Below, in pieces: positions 1 through 8,452 of a stretch of DNA of 64,000 nt. The position numbers were made by a program, and so were the translations under genes. The DNA comes from Pseudomonas sp. 5P_3.1_Bac2. Lineage in GTDB: Bacteria > Pseudomonadota > Gammaproteobacteria > Pseudomonadales > Pseudomonadaceae. The stretch spans positions 62,001 through 126,000 of the forward strand of contig NZ_JANLNY010000030.1 of NCBI RefSeq assembly GCF_025465995.1. Reading direction: 5' to 3'. How positions within the stretch are numbered: the first letter of the stretch is position 1; every line of letters starts with the position of its first letter. The notes under the pieces were generated by a model. That model was not told where the DNA came from and did not search any database. It saw only the letters and a program-made list of their open reading frames with translations.

Positions 1-87
1 TTTTGAGGAGGGCAGGGGCAAGAACGGGGTGCGGGCAGACGCAACCTGAGCTTGACGGTGATGCCCTCCGCAACACCTGTCACATCC

Positions 88-279
88 ACTAAGGCCGGTC
101 TCCGGACTCTCGACTTGATCACTTCGCCTTCCCAGAATTAACCAGTGGCCAATGAAGTGACGGGCAGATGCGGTGCATCTGCGTCGATTACCGTTGCGGG
201 GGCAGTGCCGGGATTGCTCGTTTTGAGCGCACCGGCTTCCCGTTTAACGCCTGCTGTTGCACAGCTCGGCGCACCTTTA
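88..279 (-). promoter_or_regulatory. Cobalamin (AdoCbl) riboswitch, target gene off-window
   Basis: On the minus strand this stretch has the conserved parts of the cobalamin aptamer in order: a GGGAAGCCGGTG-type segment (about 229-243), the core ACTGCCCCCGCAACGGTAA (about 187-205), a TGGGAAGGCG segment (about 124-133) and a B12 box of the form GTCCGGAGACCGGCC (about 93-107). The B12 box normally pairs with an apical loop to switch expression when adenosylcobalamin binds. It reads leftwards, so the controlled gene starts beyond position 1; in this genus such switches usually control a btuB-type TonB receptor or cob genes. That identity is inference. Confidence 0.9.
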
Positions 280-285
280 CGGAAG

Positions 286-313
286 TAAAACGCCGCGCAC
301 CTTAATGCGCGGT
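286..313 (-). terminator. Probable intrinsic terminator of dxs
   Basis: A 7-bp stem (CCGCGCA / TGCGCGG, 293-299 with 306-312) lies about 50 bases after the dxs stop on the same strand and is followed, after two bases, by a short T run (GTTTTA). It would end dxs transcription just before the riboswitch, keeping the two transcripts separate. Confidence 0.55.
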
Positions 314-361
314 ACAGCCAATTACAAGCCAGCGTAGTGGCATTTACCCCAGACGCTGCTT

Positions 362-2266
362 TTAGTCGCGGCTCAGCAGGGCTAAACGAGCGTTGACCGC
401 GCGGGCGATGCCGGCGCCGTCCAGACCGCACTCGGCGAGCATCTGCGTCGGCTGCGCGTGTTCCACGTAATAGTCGGGCAGGCCCAGGTGCAGCACGGGT
501 TTGACTATGCCGTCTTGGGCCAGGAACTCGCTCACCGCACTGCCGGCGCCGCCCATGATGCTGTTCTCTTCGATGGTCACCAGCAGCTCATGACTGGCCG
601 CCAGCTCACGCAGCAGTTGCTCATCCAGGGGCTTCACAAAGCGCATGTCGACCACTGTGGCGTTGAGCGCTTCGGCCACGTGCAGGGCTTCAGTCAGTTG
701 CACACCGAACACCAGCAAGGCGACTTTTGCACCTTGACGACGGACCACGCCTTTACCGATTTCGAGGGGTTTAAGCTCGCTATCAATCGGTGCATTAGGC
801 CCGCTGCCCCGTGGGTAACGTACCGCCGCCGGGCCTTGGAACTGGTAGCCGGTGGTGAGCATGGCGCGCAGCTCGTTCTCATCGCTGGGGGTCATGATGA
901 GCATGCCAGGGATGCAGCGCAGGTACGACAGATCAAAGCTGCCGGCGTGGGTCGGACCGTCTTCGCCGACTAGACCGGCGCGGTCGATGGCAAACAGCAC
1001 GTCGAGGTTTTGCACGGCGACGTCATGCACCAGTTGGTCGTAGCCACGCTGCAAGAAGGTCGAGTAGATCGCCACCACCGGTTTGGCGCCTTCGCAAGCG
1101 ATGCCGGCAGCCAAAGTCACGGCATGCTGTTCAGCAATGGCCACGTCGAAATAACGCTCGGGATAACGCTCGCTAAAGGCGACCAGATCCGAGCCTTCTT
1201 TCATCGCCGGAGTGATGCCGACCAAGCGCTTATCGGCCGCGGCCATGTCGCACAGCCACTGACCAAACACGGCCGAGTACTTCGGCCCGCTGCTGGCTTT
1301 CGGCGCGCTGTTAGCGGGCTTTTGCACCGGCTCAAGTTTAGTGATGGCGTGGTAGCCAATCGGGTCGGCTTCGGCGGGGGAGAAGCCTTTGCCTTTTTTC
1401 GTCACCACGTGCAAAAACTGCGGGCCTTCCAGGTCGCGCATGTTGCGCAGGGTGGCCAGCAGGGTCGGCAGGTCGTGGCCGTCGATCGGGCCGATATAGT
1501 TCCAGCCCAACTCTTCAAACAGGGTGCCGGGCAACAACATGCCCTTGCCGTATTCCTCGGTTTTACGGGCGATCTCCCAGGCGCCGGGCAGGCGCGAAAG
1601 AATCTTTTTGCTGCCCTCGCGCATGCTGGCGTAGGTCCGGCTAGAGAGAATCTTGGCCAGGTAGCTGGACAGCCCGCCGACGTTCTTGGAGATCGACATG
1701 TCGTTGTCGTTGAGCACCACCAGCATATTGGCGCCAACTTCCGGAGCGTGGTTGAGGGCTTCGAAGGCCATGCCCGCAGTCATCGCACCGTCGCCAATCA
1801 CCGCCACGGCCTTGCGCTTGCTGCCTTGCAGGCGGGCGCCGATGGCCATGCCCAAGGCGGCACTGATGCTGGTGCTGGAGTGGCCCACGCCAAAGGTGTC
1901 GTAGGGGCTTTCGCTGCGCCGAGGGAAGGCGGCGATGCCGTCTTTCTGACGCAGGGTCGCCATCTCCTCCCGGCGGCCGGTGAGGATCTTATGCGGATAG
2001 GCTTGATGGCCGACATCCCACACCAGGCGGTCGTCGGGGGTGTCGAAGACGTAATGCAGGGCGATGGTCAGCTCAATCACGCCTAAGCCTGCACCAAAGT
2101 GGCCGCCAGTTTGGCCCACGGTGTACAGCAGGTATTCGCGCAGCTCGTCAGCCAAGGTCTCCAGTTCGGACTCAGCCAAACGGCGTAGCTCATCCGGGGT
2201 CTTAGCACGGTCTAGCAGGGGCGTCAGCGGGCGCTCACGGGGAATCGCGTGGAAGGTCGTCGGCAT
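362..2266 (-). CDS. dxs: 1-deoxy-D-xylulose-5-phosphate synthase
   Basis: Condenses pyruvate and glyceraldehyde 3-phosphate to DXP, the first step of the MEP isoprenoid pathway (also feeding thiamine and pyridoxal). The thiamine-diphosphate motif GDGAMTAG is at about residue 158 with NDNDMSIS following, and the early VGHQAYPHKILTGR and GVGHSSTS blocks are typical of the family. About 634 residues, close to the usual 620-640. I chose the ATG giving MPTTFHAIPRERP because Pseudomonas homologues begin this way; an ATG four codons upstream (2278) is the alternative, and neither has a strong Shine-Dalgarno. In most pseudomonads it follows xseB-ispA directly; here a 7.6-kb module lies between them. 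Confidence 0.97.
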   Translation of the reverse strand: MPTTFHAIPRERPLTPLLDRAKTPDELRRLAESELETLADELREYLLYTVGQTGGHFGAGLGVIELTIALHYVFDTPDDRLVWDVGHQAYPHKILTGRREEMATLRQKDGIAAFPRRSESPYDTFGVGHSSTSISAALGMAIGARLQGSKRKAVAVIGDGAMTAGMAFEALNHAPEVGANMLVVLNDNDMSISKNVGGLSSYLAKILSSRTYASMREGSKKILSRLPGAWEIARKTEEYGKGMLLPGTLFEELGWNYIGPIDGHDLPTLLATLRNMRDLEGPQFLHVVTKKGKGFSPAEADPIGYHAITKLEPVQKPANSAPKASSGPKYSAVFGQWLCDMAAADKRLVGITPAMKEGSDLVAFSERYPERYFDVAIAEQHAVTLAAGIACEGAKPVVAIYSTFLQRGYDQLVHDVAVQNLDVLFAIDRAGLVGEDGPTHAGSFDLSYLRCIPGMLIMTPSDENELRAMLTTGYQFQGPAAVRYPRGSGPNAPIDSELKPLEIGKGVVRRQGAKVALLVFGVQLTEALHVAEALNATVVDMRFVKPLDEQLLRELAASHELLVTIEENSIMGGAGSAVSEFLAQDGIVKPVLHLGLPDYYVEHAQPTQMLAECGLDGAGIARAVNARLALLSRD

Positions 2267-2367
2267 CAGGCGGATCATTATTAATTCATTAAGACCGCTG
2301 AGTTTACCCGAAGCGTTGGAAACTGCCCAAACATGCCGCCGTTTACCCCGATATTTTGTGGATATTC

Positions 2368-2392
2368 GGCGCCGCCGCTGACCAGCGGCGCC
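2368..2392 (-). terminator. Hairpin after the acyl-CoA carboxylase gene
   Basis: GGCGCCGC (2368-2375) and GCGGCGCC (2385-2392) form a perfect 8-bp stem eight bases beyond the carboxylase stop codon. There is no clear T run, so it may be a transcript-end stabiliser rather than an intrinsic terminator. Confidence 0.4.
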
Positions 2393-2399
2393 ATGGCCC

Positions 2400-5300
2400 T
2401 TACCAACTATCCACCGGATGCTTTTTGCCAGTACGCGGCGGCGCCTTGGGCACCGCTTGCAAACCGCGTAGCAGCCAGGCGCGGGTGTCGGCGGGATCGA
2501 TCACCGCATCAATCTCCAGGAAGCTGGCCATATTGATGCCTTTGCCGTTGTCATAGGCCTTGGCCACCAGCTTATTGAACAGCTGCTGACGTTCGCTGAG
2601 GTCCGCGACAGCTGCCAGCTCCTTGGCGAAGCCCAAGCGCACCGCCCCCTCTAAACCCATGGCACCAAACTCGGCGCTGGGCCAGGCGATGGTGAACAGT
2701 GGCGAATGGAAATTGCCGGCGGCCATGGCCTGAGCGCCGAGGCCGTAACCCTTGCGCAGGACCACCGTGAAGAACGGCACGCTGAGGCTGGCAGCGGCGA
2801 CAAACATGCGCGAGACATGGCGCACCGTGGCTTGTTTTTCCGCTTCGGGGCCGACCATAAAACCGGGGGTGTCGCACAGCGACAGCAGGGGGATATCGAA
2901 GGCATCGCAGAGCTGCATAAAGCGCGCGGCTTTATCGCCGGCCACGGCATCAATCGCGCCACCCAAGTGCGCTGGGTTGTTGGCCAGCAGGCCAAAGGCT
3001 TTGCCTTCGATACGGATAAACGCGGTGATCAGCCCTGGCGCAAACTGGCGCCGCAGCTCCAGCACCGAGCCGCTATCGGCCAGGCTGTGGATAACCTGGC
3101 GGATGTCATACACCCGCAGGCGGTTTTCCGGGATCAGCTGGCGCAGCTCGCGCTGATCGGCGCACTGCCAATCCTCCAGGTCGCCCTGGAAATAGCTCAG
3201 GTACTGCTTGGCCACTTGCACGGCGTCGGCCTCATCGCTGACCAACACATCGATAACGCCGTTAGGCCCTTGCACGCTGACCGGGCCGACTTGTTCCGGT
3301 GTGAAGCTGCCCAGACCGCCACCTTCGATCATCGCCGGGCCCGCCATGCCGATGCTGGCATTGGCGGTGGCGATAATCACATCGCAGCAACCGAGCAGGG
3401 CCGCGTTACCGGCAAAGCAGCGCCCGGAGACCACGCCCACCAGCGGCACCAAGCCGGACAGCTTGGCCATGGTGGCAAAGGTGTGGCAGTCCAACCCGGC
3501 CACGCCGACCCAGTCGGTATCGCCAGGGCGACCGCCACCGCCTTCGGCAAACAGCACCACGGGCAGGCGCCACTGCTGAGCGAGGCCGAGCATGCGGTCG
3601 GTCTTCTTATGGTTCATTACCCCTTGGGTGCCGGCGAATACCGTGTAGTCGTAAGCCAGGGCCAGGCAGCGCGCGGCTTCAGGGCCGAACAGCTGGGCAT
3701 TGACCGTGCCGGTGCCGGCCAGCAAACCATCGGCCGGGCTCTGCTCGATCAGTTCTTGCAGCGGCCTGCGGCGGCGCTGGGCGGCAATGGCCAGGGCGCC
3801 GTATTCATTAAAACTGTCGGCATCGAGCAGATCCGCGAGGTTTTCCCTGGCGGTGCGCTGACCGCTTTTGCGCCGCTTGGCCACGGCCTCGGGACGGCGT
3901 TCGTCGCGGGTCAGGGCGTGACGTTCGAGCACTTCGGCCAGGTCGGCCCGGATATGTGCAAGGTCGCGGCTTTGTTCATCGGCACTGTGCGCGGCCTGTA
4001 CTTCAGCCGGCTCGATAAACAGCAGTGGCTGACCTTCGCCCAGGCTGCTGCCGGGCTGCGCCAAGACCTGGCGGACGATACCGCTATGGCTGGCCTTGAC
4101 CACAAACTCCATCTTCATGGCTTCCAGCACCGCGATGCTTTGCCCCACGGCGACGGCATCGCCAGCGCTGACCTCGAGGCTGACGACTACACCGGTACTG
4201 GGCGTTGTCAGCGCCACATAACCTTCGGGGATTGCGCTATCGGCCGCTTCGACTTGCGGTGTGGCAGGGAGCGCGATATAGCGACAGGGGTGAGCTTCAG
4301 CGGGGCTGTTCAGCAAGTGCGGCAACTGACTTTCCACATAGCGGGTGTGGACGCTGTAGTGCTGCACCTCGGGTAAGCGCAGCAAATTTTGCAGCAGGCT
4401 GAGGTTGCTGCTGACGCCTTCCAAGGCGAATTCGCCGAGCGCCCGGTAAGCGCGGTTGAGCGCGCTGGGGTAGTCCGCGCCATGGGCGATCAGCTTGGCC
4501 AGCAGCGAGTCGTAACTGGGGCTGACGCGATACCCCGCATAGCCATAGCCATCCACGCGCAGGCCAGGTCCGCTGGGCGGTTGGTAGGCGCTTAGGGTGC
4601 CAATGGCCGGGCGGGTGCTGCCGTCGGCGGCCATGCTTTCCAGGTTGATGCGCACCTGCACGGCGCAGCCGTTAAGGGTCACCGGCTGGGCTAAACCTAG
4701 GTCTGACAGGCTTAAGCCGGCTGCCAGTTTTAGTTGGGTTTGCACGAGGTCGACGCCCGTCACTTGTTCGGTGACGGTGTGCTCCACCTGAATCCGTGGG
4801 TTGGCCTCCATAAAGTAAAAGCGTTCGGCATGGGTGCCATCGAGCAAAAACTCGAAGGTGCCCACGCCTTGATAGTGGGCCGCTTGGGCCAGGCGCAAGG
4901 CGGCCGCGATCATGCGCTCGCGGGTGGCGTTGGGCAGGTCCGGGCTGGGGGCGATTTCCACCAGTTTTTGCTGGCGCCGCTGCAGGCTGCAATCACGCTC
5001 CCACAGATGACTGACGTTGCCGGCGGCATCCCCCAGCACCTGAATTTCGATATGCCGCGCGTGGCTGACCAATTGTTCGATATACAGGGCGTCACTGCCG
5101 AAGGCGGCGCGCGCTTCCGACTGGCAACGGGCGAAGGCTTCGGGCAACTCTGCAGCGCTCTGTACCGCGCGCATGCCGCGCCCGCCACCACCGGCCAGGG
5201 CCTTGAGCATGACCGCGCCATGTTCGGCGCAAAAGGCTTGGGCCTGCTCGAGGCTGATCGCCTGATTAAGCCCTGAGACCAGTGGCACATCCCATTGTTC

Positions 5301-5675
5301 GGCCAGTTGCCGGGCACGCGCCTTGTCGCCAAACAGGCGCAGCGTGTCGGCGGCGGGGCCGATAAAACGCAGGCCAGCAGCCGTACAGCGTTGGGCAAAC
5401 TCGGCGTTCTCGGCGAGAAAACCATAACCGGGATGGATCGCCGTGCAGCCTTCTTTAAGGGCGATATCGATCAGTTGCGCGATATCCAGATAGGCCGGCA
5501 CGCCGCTCCCGTTTAAGGCCACCGCTTTATCGGCGCTGCGCACATGCAAGCTGGCGCTGTCGTCCTCGGCATACACCGCCACGCTGCGGATGCCCAAGTC
5601 AGCGGCAGCGCGGGCAATACGGATGGCGATTTCGCCACGGTTGGCAATCAACAAGCCGGCAAACAAAGCACTCAC
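2400..5675 (-). CDS. Single-chain biotin-dependent acyl-CoA carboxylase (BC-BCCP-CT fusion)
   Basis: One 1091-residue chain holds all functions of an acyl-CoA carboxylase. Residues 1-450 are biotin carboxylase (ANRGEIAIRIARA; glycine-rich ATP-grasp loop KALAGGGGRGM at about 158). Residues 485-556 are the biotin carrier, with the biotinylation motif EAMKMEF (Lys about 521). Residues 580-1080 are the two-lobed carboxyltransferase. The order and size resemble the single-chain long-chain acyl-CoA carboxylases (LCC) described from Mycobacterium avium. Substrate is unknown: acetyl-, propionyl- or a longer acyl-CoA. The start is a GTG overlapping the upstream synthetase stop (GTGA), so the two are translationally coupled and probably act on the same acyl group. 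Confidence 0.9.
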   Translation of the reverse strand: MSALFAGLLIANRGEIAIRIARAAADLGIRSVAVYAEDDSASLHVRSADKAVALNGSGVPAYLDIAQLIDIALKEGCTAIHPGYGFLAENAEFAQRCTAAGLRFIGPAADTLRLFGDKARARQLAEQWDVPLVSGLNQAISLEQAQAFCAEHGAVMLKALAGGGGRGMRAVQSAAELPEAFARCQSEARAAFGSDALYIEQLVSHARHIEIQVLGDAAGNVSHLWERDCSLQRRQQKLVEIAPSPDLPNATRERMIAAALRLAQAAHYQGVGTFEFLLDGTHAERFYFMEANPRIQVEHTVTEQVTGVDLVQTQLKLAAGLSLSDLGLAQPVTLNGCAVQVRINLESMAADGSTRPAIGTLSAYQPPSGPGLRVDGYGYAGYRVSPSYDSLLAKLIAHGADYPSALNRAYRALGEFALEGVSSNLSLLQNLLRLPEVQHYSVHTRYVESQLPHLLNSPAEAHPCRYIALPATPQVEAADSAIPEGYVALTTPSTGVVVSLEVSAGDAVAVGQSIAVLEAMKMEFVVKASHSGIVRQVLAQPGSSLGEGQPLLFIEPAEVQAAHSADEQSRDLAHIRADLAEVLERHALTRDERRPEAVAKRRKSGQRTARENLADLLDADSFNEYGALAIAAQRRRRPLQELIEQSPADGLLAGTGTVNAQLFGPEAARCLALAYDYTVFAGTQGVMNHKKTDRMLGLAQQWRLPVVLFAEGGGGRPGDTDWVGVAGLDCHTFATMAKLSGLVPLVGVVSGRCFAGNAALLGCCDVIIATANASIGMAGPAMIEGGGLGSFTPEQVGPVSVQGPNGVIDVLVSDEADAVQVAKQYLSYFQGDLEDWQCADQRELRQLIPENRLRVYDIRQVIHSLADSGSVLELRRQFAPGLITAFIRIEGKAFGLLANNPAHLGGAIDAVAGDKAARFMQLCDAFDIPLLSLCDTPGFMVGPEAEKQATVRHVSRMFVAAASLSVPFFTVVLRKGYGLGAQAMAAGNFHSPLFTIAWPSAEFGAMGLEGAVRLGFAKELAAVADLSERQQLFNKLVAKAYDNGKGINMASFLEIDAVIDPADTRAWLLRGLQAVPKAPPRTGKKHPVDSW

Positions 5676-7363
5676 AGCAGTTCCTCCAGTTCATTCTTTT
5701 TCACCTTGCCGGTGGCGGTCATCGGTAGGCTCTGTACTAGGCGTATCTGCGGCACCTTGTAGCTGGCCATGGCGCTGCGGCACCACGCCTCGAGGTTGGC
5801 CGCAGCGCTCTGGGCATGGGCTTTGAGCACGATAAAAGCCACCGGCGCTTGGCCGCGCTGCGCGTCGGCCTGGCCGATCACGGCGCAGGCGAGGACATCG
5901 GGATGCTGGCCAAGTAGCGCTTCGATTTCGCTGGGAAACACGCTCATGCCATTGACCTTGAGCATCTCCTTACGCCGGCCCAGATAACGGATAAATCCCT
6001 GTTCGGTGATCTGCCCCAGATCGCCGGTGTGCAGCCAGCCGTCGCGCAGTGCCTGCGCCGATTCCTCCGGACGTTGCCAGTAACCGTGCAGCAGCGACGG
6101 GCTGCGCACGCACAGCTCGCCTTCAGCGCCCAAGGGCAGTAGCGCGCCGCTGGCGAAGTCGCAGACTTTAAATTCAGTGCCCGGCACTGGCAGGCCAACA
6201 AAGGTGGGCGCGCTGCTGAGGTCAAAGTCGTCCTGTTGCAGGCCGGCGGTAAAGGTGTCGCAGGTGTGGGTTTCGGTCATGCCGAAGCTGAACTCAAATA
6301 GCGTGGTGCCGGTGAGCTCGAACCAGCGCCGGCGGTAGTCGCGGTTGAGTTTTTTAATAAAGCTGATGCCGCCGGTGGCTTTCAGCGAGCGCAGATCGTA
6401 GTCATGCACCTGCGGGTGTTCGAGCACCTCAGCGGCGCTGTCGATCAGCAAGCCGCAGTGACTGACTTGGTAATGGGCGATGGCCTGGATAAACGCCAGG
6501 GCGTCCCAGCGCGCCAGCAGCACCAAGCGGCAGCCGCTAAACACCGGGAATAACAGGCCGGAGTTTTCCCCGGCAATCCAGAACTCGGGGAGGAAATTCA
6601 GCAAGGTGGCGTGGGGCGTCAGCGGCATGGCCACCGGGACAAAACTGGCGCAGGTGTAGAGCATATCGCCATGGCTGTGCACGCAGCCCTTGGGCAGGCC
6701 GGTGGTGCCGCCGGTGTAGTTCAGCGCAGCGAAATCCTCCAGCCTGAGTTTGAGCTCTGGCGGCGGCGCCTGGCAGGCGGCCAGTGCCGGCAGCAGATCG
6801 ATATAGCCGGCGTCCGTTACCTTCGGCGCCAGCAGCAAGTCCGGCAACTGGATGCTCGGCTGCGCCGTCCGCAGTTCGCTGAGGCTGGTGGCGAGCAGGG
6901 TGCGCACGGCGGTAGCGGCTTGCACTTGCTGCACCAGCGGCAGCAGTTGATCAAAGCCAATCAGCGTTTGCGCGCCGCAGTCTTGCAGTTGATAACTCAG
7001 CTCCAGGCCTTTGGCCAACGGGCTGATCGGCACGTAAATGGCGCCAGCGCGGAGGATGCCGTAGAAGGCGATATGCAGTTGCGGGCAGTTGGGCATATAC
7101 ACCGCCACCCGCTCGCCAGGCTGAACGCCCAGTTCCTGCAATAACGCGGCGCAGCGATCGGCCAATTGATCCAGCTCGGCCCATGTCAGGCTGTAGCCAT
7201 AAAACTCAATGGCCACCTGGCTGCCGCGTACTTGCGCCCAATGCTTGAGGTATTCCGGGAGGGGTTTAAGCCCAAGGGGATAGTGCGGTTCGCGCGGGGC
7301 GTGGGCGGGCCAGACGGCGGCTTGAAGGCTGCTGACTTGCTGCAAATACTGATCGAGGGACAT
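5672..7363 (-). CDS. AMP-forming acyl-CoA synthetase
   Basis: ANL-superfamily ligase that activates a carboxylic acid through an acyl-adenylate to the CoA thioester. The P-loop YTGGTTGLPKG is at about residue 220, followed by the GMTET motif, the hinge region GWLHTGDLG and the C-terminal catalytic lysine in TATGKVKKNE. About 563 residues, normal for the family. I prefer the ATG at 7363 (GAG 8 bases upstream) over a GTG three codons earlier. First gene of a two-gene operon with the carboxylase, suggesting acid to acyl-CoA to carboxylated acyl-CoA. The acid is not identifiable from sequence; medium-chain or branched acids are plausible. Confidence 0.9.
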   Translation of the reverse strand: MSLDQYLQQVSSLQAAVWPAHAPREPHYPLGLKPLPEYLKHWAQVRGSQVAIEFYGYSLTWAELDQLADRCAALLQELGVQPGERVAVYMPNCPQLHIAFYGILRAGAIYVPISPLAKGLELSYQLQDCGAQTLIGFDQLLPLVQQVQAATAVRTLLATSLSELRTAQPSIQLPDLLLAPKVTDAGYIDLLPALAACQAPPPELKLRLEDFAALNYTGGTTGLPKGCVHSHGDMLYTCASFVPVAMPLTPHATLLNFLPEFWIAGENSGLLFPVFSGCRLVLLARWDALAFIQAIAHYQVSHCGLLIDSAAEVLEHPQVHDYDLRSLKATGGISFIKKLNRDYRRRWFELTGTTLFEFSFGMTETHTCDTFTAGLQQDDFDLSSAPTFVGLPVPGTEFKVCDFASGALLPLGAEGELCVRSPSLLHGYWQRPEESAQALRDGWLHTGDLGQITEQGFIRYLGRRKEMLKVNGMSVFPSEIEALLGQHPDVLACAVIGQADAQRGQAPVAFIVLKAHAQSAAANLEAWCRSAMASYKVPQIRLVQSLPMTATGKVKKNELEELL

Positions 7364-7522
7364 GGGCGGCACTCATTTTTGTTATTTGCTGCCATCTTAG
7401 TCAGCCACGCCGGTGCTCAGAACTGACGGTTATTCATTGTGATTTATGAATACTGTGCATGGTTGCTCTCAGGCTGTTCCTTGCTACTCTGGGCTGAATG
7501 GGCGCAGTTTCAGGGTGTAATC

Positions 7523-8449
7523 ATGAATGGCCAGCATGAGCCTGCCGGGCTTAATCGCATCGACCTCAACCTGTTTCGCGTGTTTGAGGTGATCTACCGC
7601 GAGCGCAGCCTGACCCGGGCGGCTTGTCTGCTGCACCTCAGCCAATCGGCGGTCAGCCATGCCTTGGCGCGTCTGCGCGAGCAACTCGGTGATCCGCTGT
7701 TTGTCCGCGAAGGGCGCGGGGTGGTGCCCACTGCCTTGGCTGAACAACTGGCGCCGGGCATTCAGGCATCCTTAAATGGCCTGCGCCGCAGCCTTGGCCG
7801 CGCCCAACAGTTTGATCCCAAGCACGACCGACGGCTGTTTTGCCTGAATATGCCGGAGCAAATGGAGCCCTTGCTGCTGCCGCGTCTGCTCAAACATTTA
7901 GGCCAGGTCGCGCCCAAGGTTGAGCTGCGTTGCAGCAGCCTGCACTGGGCTGAGGTGCCACGGGAGATGGCCGCCGGACGCGTCGATGTGGCGGTGGAAA
8001 TCACCCGGCCAACGGATAACGAGCTGCGTCAGCAACTGCTGTTTAGCGATCAGTTTTGCGTGTTGGCCGGGCCGCAGGTGCGCGGTCCATTGAGCGCCGA
8101 GCGCTACCTGGCCGCTGAGCATGTGGCGGTCACCTCGCAGCGTCGCGGTATCTGCGCGGAGGACTTGGCCTTGGGCCATTTGGGCTTGAGTCGCAACGTG
8201 GTGCAGCACTGCCGCCACTACTTATCGGCGGCGTTGCTGGTGGCGCAAAGCGAGCTGTTGCTGACCCTGCCTCTGGGCTATGCCGAACTGCTTAACCTAG
8301 GCGGCGATAAGCAGATTTTGCCGCTGCCGCTGAATTTACCGCCGGTGACCTTGAGCCTGTATTGGCTGCGCCAGGCCGAGGGCGACGCGGCTGGCGCCTG
8401 GTTGCGCGCCCAGCTGTTGCAGCTGGCGCGCAACTCAGCCGAGGCCTGA
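7523..8449 (+). CDS. LysR-family transcriptional regulator
   Basis: N-terminal winged HTH (LNLFRVFEVIYRERSLTRAA, then HLSQSAVSHALARLREQLGDPLFVR) followed by a LysR substrate-binding domain. About 308 residues. The ATG at 7523 has AGGGTG upstream and puts the HTH at the usual place; an earlier in-frame start would add a non-conserved hydrophobic tail. It is transcribed divergently from the acyl-CoA synthetase/carboxylase operon across a 159-bp gap, so it probably controls that operon, with an acyl-CoA or the free acid as likely effector (inference). Its stop lies three bases from the convergent M20 gene stop. Confidence 0.92.
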   Translation: MNGQHEPAGLNRIDLNLFRVFEVIYRERSLTRAACLLHLSQSAVSHALARLREQLGDPLFVREGRGVVPTALAEQLAPGIQASLNGLRRSLGRAQQFDPKHDRRLFCLNMPEQMEPLLLPRLLKHLGQVAPKVELRCSSLHWAEVPREMAAGRVDVAVEITRPTDNELRQQLLFSDQFCVLAGPQVRGPLSAERYLAAEHVAVTSQRRGICAEDLALGHLGLSRNVVQHCRHYLSAALLVAQSELLLTLPLGYAELLNLGGDKQILPLPLNLPPVTLSLYWLRQAEGDAAGAWLRAQLLQLARNSAEA

Positions 8450-8452
8450 GGG

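Noticed and set aside
138..431. 97-residue minus-strand frame
   Set aside because: Overlaps the riboswitch and dxs terminator; no homology-like features.
1010..2086. 358-residue plus-strand frame
   Set aside because: Antisense of dxs in a GC-rich gene; composition is typical of a shadow frame.
2706..4376. 556-residue plus-strand frame
   Set aside because: Antisense of the carboxylase; histidine/glycine-rich shadow translation.
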